A stretch of DNA of 64,000 nt from Bradyrhizobium elkanii USDA 76. Lineage in GTDB: Bacteria; Pseudomonadota; Alphaproteobacteria; Rhizobiales; Xanthobacteraceae. The stretch lies in assembly GCF_023278185.1 (NCBI RefSeq), contig NZ_CP066356.1, positions 868,001 through 932,000 of the forward strand. The letters are read 5' to 3'. Every line of letters begins with the position of its first letter. The stretch's first letter is position 1. Made by a program: the position numbers and the translations under genes. Shown piece after piece: positions 9,150 to 18,887 of this stretch. The notes under the pieces were generated by a model. It was not told the origin of the DNA and made no database searches. It saw nothing but the letters and a program-made list of their open reading frames with translations.

Positions 9150-9518
9150 GGTATCCACTTTCGCGCGGCGACGGCCGTCGATAGCCGGATGCGATAGCTC
9201 CTCCCAACGCCACGCTGCCAAAATATCGAAAACAACCCCATGCAAAGGAGCCGGCGGCTGGCGGCGTTCGACAGGGCAACTTCGACACGGCAACTTGACG
9301 CGTCGGGCAACTCAGCGGCATTCTTCCATTATCCAGAAATCGCGGAGACGCCCCTCGCTCCGAGGCTATCGCCCTGTGCTTGCGGGCGAGGTCGCCGTCT
9401 CGAGCCACGAGGCCAGGCACCTGCGCGGCCGGCGAAGACCATGTGCGATTGCCCTGCCCGCAAGCAGAGAGGGAGCGCAGCGGAACATGCGGCAGATGAT
9501 GTAAACTCCGGCCCAGCC
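9150..9518. other. Gene-free stretch between maf and yacG
   Basis: No supported gene. A 9-nt inverted repeat, CTTGCGGGC (9379-9387) and GCCCGCAAG (9456-9464), encloses about 70 nt and looks like a degenerate dispersed repeat. Confidence 0.4.
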
Positions 9519-9713
9519 ATGACCGACCAAGCCCGAACGCCCAAGGCCACACCCTCTGCCACCCGGCGCGCCTGCCCGATCTGCGGCAAGCCCGTCGAGC
9601 AGGCCTTCCACCCGTTCTGTTCGGCGCGCTGCCGCGACGTCGACCTCAACCGCTGGCTGACCGGCCGCTATGTCGTTCCCGGCCGCGAGGACGACGAAGA
9701 GGACCCGGAATAG
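9519..9713 (+). CDS. yacG: DNA gyrase inhibitor YacG (zinc-binding)
   Basis: 64 residues. The four zinc-ligand cysteines have the YacG spacing C-x2-C-x11-C-x3-C (Cys19, 22, 34, 38), followed by the family sequence DVDLNRWLTGRYVVPG and an acidic tail EDDEEDPE. YacG binds GyrB and blocks gyrase from binding DNA. The start at 9519 removes a long unconserved leader and leaves a typical length. It lies next to tRNA-Phe, the usual order in relatives. Confidence 0.93.
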   Translation: MTDQARTPKATPSATRRACPICGKPVEQAFHPFCSARCRDVDLNRWLTGRYVVPGREDDEEDPE

Positions 9714-9719
9714 CCAAGA

Positions 9720-9740
9720 TTTCCCAACAAGTTGGGGAAA
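9720..9740 (+). terminator. Hairpin after yacG
   Basis: TTTCCCAAC and GTTGGGGAAA form a short stem with a two-base loop and one bulge directly after the yacG stop codon; a plausible terminator. Confidence 0.5.
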
Positions 9741-9852
9741 GAGTGCCAGGCGGGCTCGCCGCGCCGAAGCCTTTGGCGAAGGCGGGTGGACACGACGCCC
9801 CGACCTCTCTATAAACCGCCCGCTCGCTCCGGCCTTTCGGCCCCGCGGGTAT

Positions 9853-9928
9853 GCCCAGGTAGCTCAGTTGGTAGAGCATGCGACTGAAAATCGCAGTGTC
9901 GGTGGTTCGATCCCGCCCCTGGGCACCA
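9853..9928 (+). tRNA. tRNA-Phe (GAA), island attachment gene
   Basis: A 76-nt cloverleaf: acceptor GCCCAGG pairs with CCTGGGC, D-arm AGCTCAGTTGGTAGAGC, anticodon stem TGCGA/TCGCA with loop CTGAAAA (anticodon GAA), T-arm with GTTCGATCC and encoded CCA. Its 3' end and the next ~135 nt recur near 63.6 kb, so this gene marks the left boundary of the genomic island. Confidence 0.96.
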
Positions 9929-10063
9929 AAACTACGCTTTTCCACGCTTGAGCACGCTCTTGTATGATAGTGTTCGCTGGACGATCGGCGCGAAGGGCGC
10001 TCGCGGATTTCCCTCCCTAAGGCTCGCAAAGTTTACGTACGTTCAAATCCAGTCCCCGCAACT
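9918..10063 (+). repeat. Left island repeat (tRNA-Phe 3' end plus flank)
   Basis: Starts in the tRNA-Phe acceptor stem (CCTGGGCACCAAAACT) and continues through CGCTTTTCCACGCT, GATCGGCGCGAAGGGC and CTCGCGGATTT to about TTCAAATCC. Each block recurs in the same order at 63580-63738. The last part (GTTCAAATCC followed by CCCCGCAACTA) resembles a tRNA T-arm and acceptor end, but no cloverleaf precedes it. Confidence 0.8.
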
Positions 10064-10155
10064 AACGCCTCCCTCGACTCGCCGACGCACTTGGATTAAG
10101 CGTCGTGCATGTCAACCGAGTCCCTCAGGCTTTCCGTTCGCAGGGCATTCTTGAT

Positions 10156-10338
10156 TTAAAGTCGGTCACGCTTGGCGATCTCGAGAAGATTGTCCAGCTC
10201 GGCGGGTTCGACGGTCTCGAGGATATAAGCACCGCATAGCTTCGCGGGCTGCCCTCGCATTGATGAGGAACAGCCGCGTCGCAAATGGCTCTGTAAAGGC
10301 GTGCGGAAGGCGCCGTGCTGCCGCCAACCATCATGCAT
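10156..10338 (-). CDS. Possible small protein or gene remnant
   Basis: A 60-residue reading whose last part (GAYILETVEPAELDNLLEIA) looks like real protein, while the first half is basic and irregular. No Shine-Dalgarno site is clear. It may be the tail of a decayed gene next to the island boundary, or a real small protein. I do not recognise it. Confidence 0.3.
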   Translation of the reverse strand: MHDGWRQHGAFRTPLQSHLRRGCSSSMRGQPAKLCGAYILETVEPAELDNLLEIAKRDRL

Positions 10339-10350
10339 AAGAACCCTGTC

Positions 10351-10563
10351 TCAGTGCCTCTTCCCACCCGGAATTGTGGTCAATTCTACCCAGCTCACAT
10401 CACGCACCGTCACCTCACGCCCCGTGCGCTCAGCGATTCTCCGTGCCACCTCAAAAGCCCGATCTTCATCGGCAATTTCCAAAACGATGAACGAGCGCCT
10501 ATTCGCCGAGACCCCAGCGCCGGTGAGTATCATGCGGGGCGTTCCTTCGCCTGAAGATCTCAT
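10351..10563 (-). CDS. Small conserved protein (IVLE/ADEDRA type)
   Basis: 70 residues. The core SFIVLEIADEDRAFEVARRI is matched by IIVLEYTDEDAAMRAARKI in the product of the gene at 23208, so the two form a small paralogous family in this island (both then read TGR-V-VR). The chosen ATG at 10563 lies next to the stop of the upstream gene (10568), so the two are probably co-transcribed. Function unknown; cytoplasmic. Confidence 0.6.
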   Translation of the reverse strand: MRSSGEGTPRMILTGAGVSANRRSFIVLEIADEDRAFEVARRIAERTGREVTVRDVSWVELTTIPGGKRH

Positions 10564-10567
10564 TTTG

Positions 10568-10789
10568 TCACCGGACTTCCAATTGCTTGATCGCCTGAGC
10601 CGAAATCTCTGCGGGATCAGCGATGTCGGTCTGTGCGACCTTGATGATTGTCTTCGCGACCATTTCCGTGAGTGGGTCGTCACGATCCTTGACGGAGAGC
10701 GCATGCAGAGTGCGCTCGTAAGCGGTCACAATGCGGCTAATCTCCGTCGGCTTCATTTGCCGGATTTGCGTATGCAGATAGGTAGACAT
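10568..10789 (-). CDS. 73-residue hypothetical protein
   Basis: A compact, mostly helical protein (MSTYLHTQIRQMKPTEISR at the start, then TAYERTLHALSVKDRDDPLTE and AKTIIKVAQT). A strong Shine-Dalgarno (GGAGGGT) precedes the ATG at 10789. Similar small proteins are common in Bradyrhizobium accessory regions; I know of no assigned function. First gene of a likely pair with the gene ending at 10351. Confidence 0.7.
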   Translation of the reverse strand: MSTYLHTQIRQMKPTEISRIVTAYERTLHALSVKDRDDPLTEMVAKTIIKVAQTDIADPAEISAQAIKQLEVR

Positions 10790-10959
10790 TTTTACCCTCC
10801 GAGCCCTTGTAGGTGGTCAAAGTCAATTTTCTTGCTCGCGGAAAACGATGAATTTCACAGTCATTGCCACGCCTTCCTTTGGTTCGCTAAGCACGATGAC
10901 CGTCAGCTTAGCAACCGCCTTTTTGACTAAGCGAGTCCGCTTATGCTGAGCTAATTTCT

Positions 10960-11151
10960 TCAAGTCTCATCCATACCCTTGGTCGTAAGTGCGGGGAGCG
11001 CGTCCCGGATTTCGACGTAACCCATCTGGGTGAGCTTCTGAACGTCGGCCGGATCGAGCGGGCTGACGATGAAGCGCCTGGCCCTGATGTCCCGCAAGAC
11101 CCAGCGAAGTCGGATAGCTTCATCCAGTGGCAAGCTCTTCAATTCACTCAT
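10960..11151 (-). CDS. 63-residue hypothetical protein
   Basis: Starts MSELKSLPLDEAIRLRWVLR and ends near ALPALTTKGMDET. A leucine-rich helical N-terminus is followed by a region resembling a short DNA- or protein-binding helix pair (DPADVQKLTQMGYVEIR). ATG 11151 is chosen because AAAGGA lies about 10 nt upstream; the ATG at 11163 would sit directly on that site. Separated by only 16 nt from the gene ending at 11168, so part of a small-gene operon read from 11658. Confidence 0.6.
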   Translation of the reverse strand: MSELKSLPLDEAIRLRWVLRDIRARRFIVSPLDPADVQKLTQMGYVEIRDALPALTTKGMDET

Positions 11152-11167
11152 GCAGCAGGTCATCCTT

Positions 11168-11347
11168 TTACGCTGCGCGAGCGGGTTGCTCAGGCTGCCG
11201 AAGCTTGTCCAGCAGCTGTTGCTCTTGGTTGATGCGCTCGCGAAAGCGCTCGCGCTCCTGTTCCGAGGTCGCGGTAGCGAGGAGATACTGGTAGTGGCCG
11301 ATGATCTTCTCGCTGCCGCGAATTAGTGTCTCTTGAAGGTCGATCAT
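11168..11347 (-). CDS. 59-residue helical hypothetical protein
   Basis: Predicted to be almost entirely alpha-helical and charged (SEQERERFRERINQEQQLLDK), suggestive of a short coiled coil. Its ATG at 11347 overlaps the stop of the upstream gene (ATGA), so translation is coupled. No catalytic motif or signal peptide. Function unknown. Confidence 0.6.
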   Translation of the reverse strand: MIDLQETLIRGSEKIIGHYQYLLATATSEQERERFRERINQEQQLLDKLRQPEQPARAA

Positions 11348-11658
11348 AGGTGGTTTTCTCCCGATGTTGTGGCGGCCGGGATTGACCGGCACGTACCGAT
11401 GGGGGGTACGTCAGACGCCACGCGTTCCACGGCCTCGAGCTCCTCGGCGAGGCGTCTTTCGATGAATTGACGCTCCAACTCGGAAAGCTGGGTTTTCAGA
11501 AGCCGCCGATAACGCCAGATGTTGTTACGGTGCGCTCGAAGTTGCTCGAGCCGTCTGTCGATCAATCTAGAGTGTCGTTTCTCCATCGGGCTGTATCTTG
11601 AGGTCCAGCGGGCTTCAATCCTGTCCACGACTTGCTTAGGCAGCTTGATGTCGGTCAT
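11344..11658 (-). CDS. 104-residue helical hypothetical protein
   Basis: Highly charged, predicted helical protein with a coiled-coil-like centre (EKRHSRLIDRRLEQLRAHR, then LKTQLSELERQFIERRLAEE). TAGGAG lies about 8 nt upstream of the ATG at 11658. It heads the operon that continues with the genes at 11347 and 11151. Function unknown. Confidence 0.65.
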   Translation of the reverse strand: MTDIKLPKQVVDRIEARWTSRYSPMEKRHSRLIDRRLEQLRAHRNNIWRYRRLLKTQLSELERQFIERRLAEELEAVERVASDVPPIGTCRSIPAATTSGENHL

Positions 11659-11989
11659 GACACACTCCTATGCTGCAAGAGGACGCGCCGTCGAGCGTCG
11701 GCGCGCTGACTTTCTTCCCGACGGTCGGCGTGGATCGCCGTCCAGACCACGAAGTGAAGGCAGGATCACGTCGACGCGAAGGGAAGCTGAATGTCCCATC
11801 GGCGCGCGCGAGGTACGATGAGATGGAATGGCGGCGAGTTTGGAAGCCCGGCGCGCCAGAATGGCCCGCTTCTTGGCCATGATCAGTGGGGGGATCCGAG
11901 AATACATCCCGCGAACGTTCGAACCGTCGCTCGTTTGGGATCAATGACTTCAAAGCGTCCAGATTGGTATACGCGGTCGTCGGCCGCAT
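11636..11989 (-). CDS. Doubtful gene with a good ribosome site
   Basis: A strong Shine-Dalgarno (CGGAGGCAACC then ATG at 11989) introduces MRPTTAYTNLDALKSLIPNE, which looks like real protein. After about 35 residues the composition becomes irregular and Arg/Ser-rich, and the frame runs into the next gene's start. This suggests a true small gene broken by a frameshift after its N-terminus. Confidence 0.35.
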   Translation of the reverse strand: MRPTTAYTNLDALKSLIPNERRFERSRDVFSDPPTDHGQEAGHSGAPGFQTRRHSISSYLARADGTFSFPSRRRDPAFTSWSGRRSTPTVGKKVSAPTLDGASSCSIGVCHDRHQAA

Positions 11990-12062
11990 GGTTGCCTCCG
12001 TTCTGAAGACGATATCGATGTGAAGGCTGCGTGCCGGATTTCCGGCACGCGGCTACGCCGGG

Positions 12063-12518
12063 TCAGGCCGCAGATTCGAGCCGTCGGGGCGCCTTCGTCG
12101 ACGCTGCGTTAATCGCGATCCGCCGCGGCTTCATGGCCTCGGGAATCTCGCGCGCAAGCCCGACCTTGAGAAGCCCGTTGTCGAATGCAGCACCCTTTAC
12201 CTGAACGTGATCGGCCAAGCTGAACTGCCGCTTGAACCTCCGGGTCGAGATCCCCTGGTAGAGGTATTCGCGCTCGTCCTTTTCGGGCTTGTTACCTTCG
12301 ATCGTGAGGACGTTCTGCTCGGCCGTCACCGAAATCTCGTCAGGTGAGAAGCCTGCGACTGCAAGCGCAATCTGGTAGCGATCTTCGGCCACCCGTTCGA
12401 TATTGTATGGGGGGTAGTTGTCGTCGCCGCCGGCCCGATTGGCCATCTCGGCAAGATCGAAAAGACGGTCGAAGCCGATCGTCGAGCGGAAGAGAGGGGA
12501 GAAGTCGTATGTGCGCAT
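12063..12518 (-). CDS. Small heat shock protein Hsp20 (class A type)
   Basis: 151 residues with an alpha-crystallin domain (about residues 38-130: YPPYNIERVAEDRYQIALAV, ISVTAEQNVLTIEG, the closing AREIPEAMKPRRIAI with the C-terminal I-x-I anchor). ATP-independent holdase that binds unfolding proteins in the cytoplasm and hands them to DnaK/GroEL. The true start is the ATG at 12518 (MRTYDFSPLFRSTIGFDRLF), because a ROSE-type thermometer and its GGAGG stand directly ahead; the reading frame is open further upstream but that part is the untranslated leader. Closely similar to the protein at 21297. Confidence 0.95.
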   Translation of the reverse strand: MRTYDFSPLFRSTIGFDRLFDLAEMANRAGGDDNYPPYNIERVAEDRYQIALAVAGFSPDEISVTAEQNVLTIEGNKPEKDEREYLYQGISTRRFKRQFSLADHVQVKGAAFDNGLLKVGLAREIPEAMKPRRIAINAASTKAPRRLESAA

Positions 12519-12610
12519 AGCCAAATCCTCCAGAGAGCAAGATGGATATGAACGGCACCGGGACACAACCGGCGCCCGTCTCGCCTGGGCCCGAATGGGC
12601 GCCCAGACAC
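12519..12610 (-). promoter_or_regulatory. ROSE-type RNA thermometer ahead of hsp20
   Basis: The leader just ahead of the ATG reads, on the minus strand, ATCCATCTTGCTCTC, then TGGAGGATTTGGCT. This matches the hallmark 3' hairpin of ROSE elements, in which TTGCT pairs with the Shine-Dalgarno sequence. Upstream GC-rich inverted segments (GGCGCCC and GGGCGCC, around 12572-12602) supply further stems. At low temperature the ribosome site should be masked and open on heating. The leader at 21297 has almost the same last 30 nt. Confidence 0.88.
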
Positions 12611-12639
12611 CGCCCCAAAGCGGGACTGGCGCGGCAAAA

Positions 12640-12666
12640 ATTATGCAACAGAGTGACGGCGTCAAG
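12640..12666 (-). promoter_or_regulatory. Candidate sigma32-type promoter for hsp20
   Basis: Minus-strand CTTGACG (12660-12666) and CATAAT (12640-12645) stand about 120 nt ahead of the hsp20 ATG, just outside the ROSE leader. The -35-like CTTGA matches the other two heat-shock promoters in this island; the -10 is less similar. Confidence 0.5.
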
Positions 12667-13243
12667 AGTCGCTCTGAGAAAAATTTGCGACCTGCCTTCG
12701 ACCCGGCCCGCCAATGGTGAACGAGCGGAAGCATCGCGGAGCCGCGCAGCAGCTCGGCACCGCGCTTTCTCCAGATTTGTTGCAATGCGGCACGTGGCGT
12801 CGGCAAGTTGTGGGCGTGGTGACCTACATGCCGGCAGTTCGTGCGACCTTTAGCAGCGAAGATCGGCCCTGCAGATGCTGTAAGTAAACGTGCCACCGGC
12901 AGCGACTAGCGGGCGTAGTGCTTTTCGACTCCAAGAACTGCGATTGCAACGCTTCGCGTGGCTCCCGGTGAGCGAGCGCGCCGACTATTATCCATCTGGT
13001 CCACTGGAAACAAAACCTCGCCATCTCCGTTTTAGTCAACGTCTGGACGGGTCTACCAGACGCTTACCGGGTGTTGACTTGGATATGCGACGTGTCGACA
13101 TTCCTGGCGGGATTTCGCGCGACGTTGATGTCATCTTCGCTAGGTCGCATCGCGGTTCTCACGTCGCGTAGTCGAAAACCCTACGTTGAGTTTTATCTGC
13201 TTGATTTCTGTGTGGTTGATAGGAACAGAAAGGAGCGAGCATC
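12667..13243. other. Gene-free stretch between hsp20 and rpoH
   Basis: Divergent intergenic region. No convincing gene. It must hold the promoter of rpoH; AGAAAGGAG just before 13244 is the rpoH ribosome site, but I cannot pick its -35/-10 elements with confidence. Confidence 0.4.
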
Positions 13244-14188
13244 ATGCCTATCATCGCTGCGCTGCCCTCCCTATCCTCGAGGGACGGGCTCTCTCGGTAC
13301 CTAACTGAGATTCGAAAATTCCCGCTTCTTGAAGCTTCCGAAGAGGTCGCTTACGCAAGGAGCTGGCGAGATCACGGTGATCGGCAGGCGGCATACCGCC
13401 TCGTGACAAGCCACCTGCGTCTGGCCGCAAAGATCGCAATAAGTTACCGCCATTACGGCCTGCCAATTGCCGACATCGTCTCAGAGGCCAATCTCGGTTT
13501 GATGCAAGCCGTCAAGCGCTTTGAGCCCGAGAGGGGTTTTCGGCTGGCCACTTATGCCATGTGGTGGATCAAGGCGTCCGTCCAGGAATACATCCTGAGA
13601 TCGTGGTCGCTTGTGCGAATGGGCACCACGCCCGCGCAAAAAAAACTGTTCTTCAAGCTAAGGCAGCTTAAGACCAGAATTGCCGCTGCCGACGAAGGTG
13701 ATTTGAGACCGGAGCACGTCAATTATATCTCCAAGCAGCTCAGGGTGAGCCCGCCTGACGTTATTGAAATGAATCGTCGGTTGCGCGGTGATCATTCGTT
13801 GAACGTTGCGATTGGCGATACGGAGGCATCAGAAGAATGGCAGGACCGCTTGATAGATCCTACCCCAGATCCGGAAAGTCGCCTCAGCGAGATCGATGAC
13901 TATCATCGGCGCCAGGTCGCACTGACGGAAGCGCTCAACACCCTGTCAGCGCGCCAGCGGGCCATCGTCGAGGCGCGCCTGCTCGCCGATGAACCGAAGA
14001 CTTTGGACGAACTGGCGCGGGAGCACGGCGTTTCACGCGAGCGGATCCGCCAGATCGAAGGGCGTGCCGTCGAGCTGATCAGGAGCGCGGTCCAGGCCCG
14101 CATCGCCGATACCCAAGCACGCTCGACAGCCGGGCTGAAGGGAAAGCCCTCGCTGCAACCCAAGTTTCCTCGCTACGCGAGATCTTGA
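13244..14188 (+). CDS. rpoH: Heat-shock sigma factor RpoH (sigma32)
   Basis: 314 residues, typical length. Region 2 reads LVTSHLRLAAKIAISY...EANLGLMQAVKRFEPERGFRL-ATYAMWWIKASVQEYIL, and the RpoH box QKKLFFKLRQLK (about residues 129-140) separates sigma32 from housekeeping sigmas. Region 4 ends with a clear -35-binding helix-turn-helix (ARERGVSRERIRQIE-like, HGVSRERIRQIEGRA). It directs RNA polymerase to heat-shock promoters. GGAG lies well placed before the ATG. An additional, island-borne copy: its neighbours are groESL and Hsp20 genes with sigma32-like promoters, so a local regulon is likely. Confidence 0.95.
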   Translation: MPIIAALPSLSSRDGLSRYLTEIRKFPLLEASEEVAYARSWRDHGDRQAAYRLVTSHLRLAAKIAISYRHYGLPIADIVSEANLGLMQAVKRFEPERGFRLATYAMWWIKASVQEYILRSWSLVRMGTTPAQKKLFFKLRQLKTRIAAADEGDLRPEHVNYISKQLRVSPPDVIEMNRRLRGDHSLNVAIGDTEASEEWQDRLIDPTPDPESRLSEIDDYHRRQVALTEALNTLSARQRAIVEARLLADEPKTLDELAREHGVSRERIRQIEGRAVELIRSAVQARIADTQARSTAGLKGKPSLQPKFPRYARS

Positions 14189-14232
14189 TAACTCTGCCCC
14201 ACAAGCTCTCGGCGCTATTGGGAGACGCAAGC

Positions 14233-14322
14233 ATGATTACCGAGGTCGTAATCGCTATCGCTTTTGCAAATTTATTCAGCGCGGCAGCGTGGGCGCCTTT
14301 AGTTCCTGGCTTCATCGTGTGA
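14233..14322 (+). CDS. Possible 29-residue hydrophobic peptide
   Basis: MITEVVIAIAFANLFSAAAW followed by APLVPGFIV, preceded by GGGAGACGCAAGC at good ribosome-binding distance. It could be a tiny membrane peptide in the rpoH transcript, or chance. Confidence 0.3.
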   Translation: MITEVVIAIAFANLFSAAAWAPLVPGFIV

Positions 14323-14572
14323 GCCAACCACAATTGGAGATCAATCTACTGGCGCGATCCATCAAGCCGCCGGTCGACAGGTTCAATCGCTTCTTCCGTA
14401 GTCCTCTCGGACAATTATGCCAGGCGGCGCGTTCGTGGGGATGGTATTGCAGGCGACGGAACCGTCTGGCTCTCCGCGATCGTGCGCGATGAGGGTCCGC
14501 ACCTACACGGCTGATTGGCACTGCTCGGTGGCCATCGCGATGTCGCGGTGCGCACCGGGCATTGTGGCAGGG

Positions 14573-14926
14573 TTAGCCGATCGTCGGCTCTCCGTGCACG
14601 CAATCTGGCGAAACCTCGAAGGCCCGCGATGGATCAAGGCACGGTATTATGAGAGTGTCAATTCTCATTGTCGGTGATGTCGTGCTCCACCTCATCCAGG
14701 GCATCGAGTAGGAATATGAGATCGGCGGGAGCGGAAGTGGGTCCACCTTCGTTGTCGGTGGACCATTTGTCCGTTGCGGGCTGTCAGCTCCCCACGCCGC
14801 GAGCGACGGTAGGCTCAGGACGGCTGCGAGCAATCCCGTCAGCAGCGCACGGGTGGTACGGGGTGCGGCGGAACCGTTGCTTCGATGCTCCGTACGAGCG
14901 GAGCCAATGATTCGATCCAAGATCAT
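14573..14926 (-). CDS. Exported protein, probably frameshifted
   Basis: The ATG at 14926 follows a strong AGGAGGATTAG. The product begins with a basic stretch and a clear Sec signal peptide (TTRALLTGLLAAVLSLPSLA, cleavage likely after AAWGA). After about residue 60 this frame becomes irregular, whereas a neighbouring frame reads PADLIFLLDALDEVEHDI and then stops near 14660. A single-base frameshift around 14745 would restore a ~90-residue periplasmic protein. I do not recognise the family. Adjacent to groEL but not obviously co-regulated. Confidence 0.45.
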   Translation of the reverse strand: MILDRIIGSARTEHRSNGSAAPRTTRALLTGLLAAVLSLPSLAAWGADSPQRTNGPPTTKVDPLPLPPISYSYSMPWMRWSTTSPTMRIDTLIIPCLDPSRAFEVSPDCVHGEPTIG

Positions 14927-15080
14927 CTAATCCTCCTATCGTTCGAAAACCTGCCAGTGCGATCGTTGCGAAAGCTCGACGCGAGCGCAGCTCCGCCTCG
15001 ACGCAACACACCTGGAAACTGCATGCTCATCGTGAGATTCTTGCTCGTTATCTGCTACCTCCCTCCTACATTGGGCGAGC

Positions 15081-15108
15081 GGTGCCCGGGGCGCCACGCC
15101 CGGGCACC
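15081..15108 (-). terminator. Terminator hairpin after groEL
   Basis: Perfect 10-nt arms GGTGCCCGGG (15081-15090) and CCCGGGCACC (15099-15108) lie 8 nt beyond the groEL stop codon in the direction of transcription. Confidence 0.8.
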
Positions 15109-15115
15109 GACCTGG

Positions 15116-16768
<1,653 letters not shown>

Positions 16769-16786
16769 TCAGCCTACCAGCGGCCT

Positions 16787-17101
16787 TTAGGCCGCCTTCT
16801 TCAGCTTGCCGCTGTCTTCGACGACACCAAGAAGGTCGCTCTCCTTCATGATCAGGAGATCCTGGCCGTCGATCTTCACCTCCGTCCCCGACCATTTGCC
16901 GAACAGAACCCGATCCCCAGCCTTCACATCGAGCGGGATCAACTGTCCCTGTTCATTCCGCGCTCCGGGACCGGCGGCGATGATTTCGCCTTCCTGCGGC
17001 TTCTCCTTTGCGGTGTCGGGAATGATGATGCCGCCGGCGGTTTTTTCCTCGGCATCAAGGCGGCGCACGAGCACACGATCGTGCAGCGGACGGAAATGCA
17101 T
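16787..17101 (-). CDS. groES: Co-chaperonin GroES
   Basis: 104 residues beginning [20 protein letters not shown], with the mobile loop ([20 protein letters not shown], residues ~18-37) that contacts GroEL, and the C-terminal core [18 protein letters not shown]. Caps the GroEL chamber. The start at 17101 is chosen because AAAGGAGG lies 6 nt upstream; the preceding in-frame ATG at 17107 overlaps that site. First gene of the groES-groEL operon. No CIRCE element was seen. Confidence 0.97.
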   Translation of the reverse strand: MHFRPLHDRVLVRRLDAEEKTAGGIIIPDTAKEKPQEGEIIAAGPGARNEQGQLIPLDVKAGDRVLFGKWSGTEVKIDGQDLLIMKESDLLGVVEDSGKLKKAA

Positions 17102-17171
17102 GCACATCCTCCTTTGCAATCTAGCGATGTCACTTGACCGGGGGCCGGATCCCAGCCCCGGCGGAAAATCC

Positions 17172-17199
17172 AATTAGGATCGCAGAAGGACCATTCAAG
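17172..17199 (-). promoter_or_regulatory. Sigma32-type promoter of groES-groEL
   Basis: Minus strand: CTTGAA (17194-17199), 16-nt spacer, CTAATT (17172-17177) continuing GGATTTT. The -35, the spacer length and the extended -10 are the same as in the hsp20 promoter at 21136-21163, although the spacer sequences differ. Confidence 0.8.
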
Positions 17200-17788
17200 A
17201 GGTTGACCAAAACTTTTTGACGATCCGGGTTCGTCGTTTGCCGGGCATCTCGTTGAACCCTGTTTTGCGCTTCCCTGACGACCGCTATTTTCCGAACCGC
17301 GAAAACGTTGGCTTTCAATGAACCACTCGCACGACCCATTTGCCATCTGGCGTCAACGAAAGGGCCGATGGACTGTCCCACTGGCCGCCCTGGTCATGAG
17401 TACCCCTGTGGCCAACATCTCCGTGAAGGTGAATCCTGCGAGGCAAGCCGCTCTATCGTGAGCCGCGGTCCACCAGTTCGGAAGCGATAGATTCGAAGAT
17501 CAGGCGCTTCTTGAAAGATCGAGCAGCTCATCTAAATCAATTGCCGCCAAGGCCCTATTGCAGGGAACGGCACGCCAAATGCCGCGAGGATCTGGCGTTT
17601 CGGCATAACCGCGTTGCTTGCAGGAGAATGTGGCTATGAAGCTTTATCATCTTCCGTCTGCACCCCACTGTGGTGCGATCATCGAACGAAGCTTCAACCG
17701 ACTTGTTCGCTGGTTCGCCGGCCCATTCAGAAATTGGCGCACCAGGCTCTCGGCTTGGAGAAACAGGACTTGAACTGGAGGGCGAACC
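17200..17788. other. Gene-free stretch upstream of groES
   Basis: About 590 nt without a supported gene. Several short open frames exist on both strands, but none has a ribosome site with protein-like composition. Confidence 0.4.
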
Positions 17789-17911
17789 ATGCGTGGCTTT
17801 TACGTAGCGTTTGCCTTGTCGATGCTGGTGGTCAGCACAAGCCAGGTCTCCGGAATGGAGCGGGAGCCGCCTCGAGCGTCAGTTCAGCGCCACTCCGGAC
17901 TTCCGCGCTGA
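17789..17911 (+). CDS. Possible 40-residue exported peptide
   Basis: TGGAGGG precedes ATG 17789 at good distance. The product starts with a signal-peptide-like stretch (MRGFYVAFALSMLVVSTSQV) and ends after a short basic tail. It could be a tiny secreted protein or the 5' remnant of a longer one. Confidence 0.4.
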   Translation: MRGFYVAFALSMLVVSTSQVSGMEREPPRASVQRHSGLPR

Positions 17912-18110
17912 AGAGCTCATTCCCGATATCTGCAAGGGATGCTCTTCCTGAGCCGGCGATGGAATTGGATGACTCGCGTGGCAACCGCTAGGATGCCATC
18001 GCGCGGATAGATGCCGCACGACGTGTTCGGCCGCCCGACATAACGCGCGCGAGCGCGTCATCGTCAATCGCGCAGCCTATTCACGATTCTTGTTTGGTAA
18101 GGAGGATCCG

Positions 18111-18377
18111 ATGAAAGGAAAAGCAGCTCTGACGGCCCTTGCGGCTTTGGCTTTCACGTCGAGCGCAGTGGCCATGCCGAATGGTCTGCCGCGAGCGCAG
18201 CAGACCTCTAACGTTGAGCCCAATGTTGAGCAAGTTCGCTGGATCTGCAACCCGTGGGGACGATGCTGGTGGCGCCCGAACTTGTATGGCGCATACGCCT
18301 ACTATCCGCCGCCGCCGCGCTTCTACGTGGCCCCGCCGTGGTGGCATCGCCGCTGGCATTGGCATCATTGGTGGTGA
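18111..18377 (+). CDS. Small exported Trp/His/Tyr-rich protein
   Basis: 88 residues. A Sec signal peptide (KGKAALTALAALAFTSSAVA) is followed by a short linker and a tail very rich in aromatic and basic residues (WICNPWGRCWWRPN, AYYPPPPRF, WWHRRWHWHHWW). Two cysteines in CNPWGRC could form a disulphide. Probably periplasmic or cell-surface; the His-rich tail suggests metal or polyanion binding, but this is a guess. AAGGAGGATCCG precedes the ATG. Such small proteins are common in Bradyrhizobium. Confidence 0.75.
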   Translation: MKGKAALTALAALAFTSSAVAMPNGLPRAQQTSNVEPNVEQVRWICNPWGRCWWRPNLYGAYAYYPPPPRFYVAPPWWHRRWHWHHWW

Positions 18378-18887
18378 GGACGAGGACAGCGGGGCCGCCC
18401 CGAGGGCCCCGTTCGTTCATTCAGCTCGAAAGACGCCATTGATGGACGGATTGCCCGCACCAACTCTTCGGTTAGGTGAGGCACGACGCGCTTCGTCTCG
18501 CCATAGCTCGTAGGAGCTGACGCCTCGCTCGTTTGGTGCACTACCGGAGCTGTGAACCCCGAGGGGGCGCCGCGCCCCCTTGCGATGCAATCGATCCACG
18601 CATGACTTTCCACAGAGACGGCAAGTAGAGATGGGATGGCACACGGCGCGTCTGCAAGAGATGGCAAGGGACTTGAAACGTCAAAGGTCGCTTCTAAGTT
18701 GGCTCGGCACAAACAAGTAATTGCTCGCCTGCGGTCACCGCGTTTGCGATCATGACCGAGCAAAATGCCCGCCCGCCGCATTCGAGGACGGTGTCATTAG
18801 CGGCCATCGCGCCGCGCTGCCGCTGGAAGAAAAGCGGAGACCAACGAATGTGAATTAGGCAACTCAACACCTACCGCGGAGGCGGAG
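18378..18887. other. Gene-free stretch
   Basis: About 510 nt with no supported gene; a long minus-strand open frame here has unstructured, low-information composition and no ribosome site. Confidence 0.4.

Noticed and set aside
12519..12896. N-terminal extension of the Hsp20 protein upstream of 12518
   Set aside because: The region is a ROSE leader and promoter; the family start MRTYDF follows the GGAGG of the thermometer.
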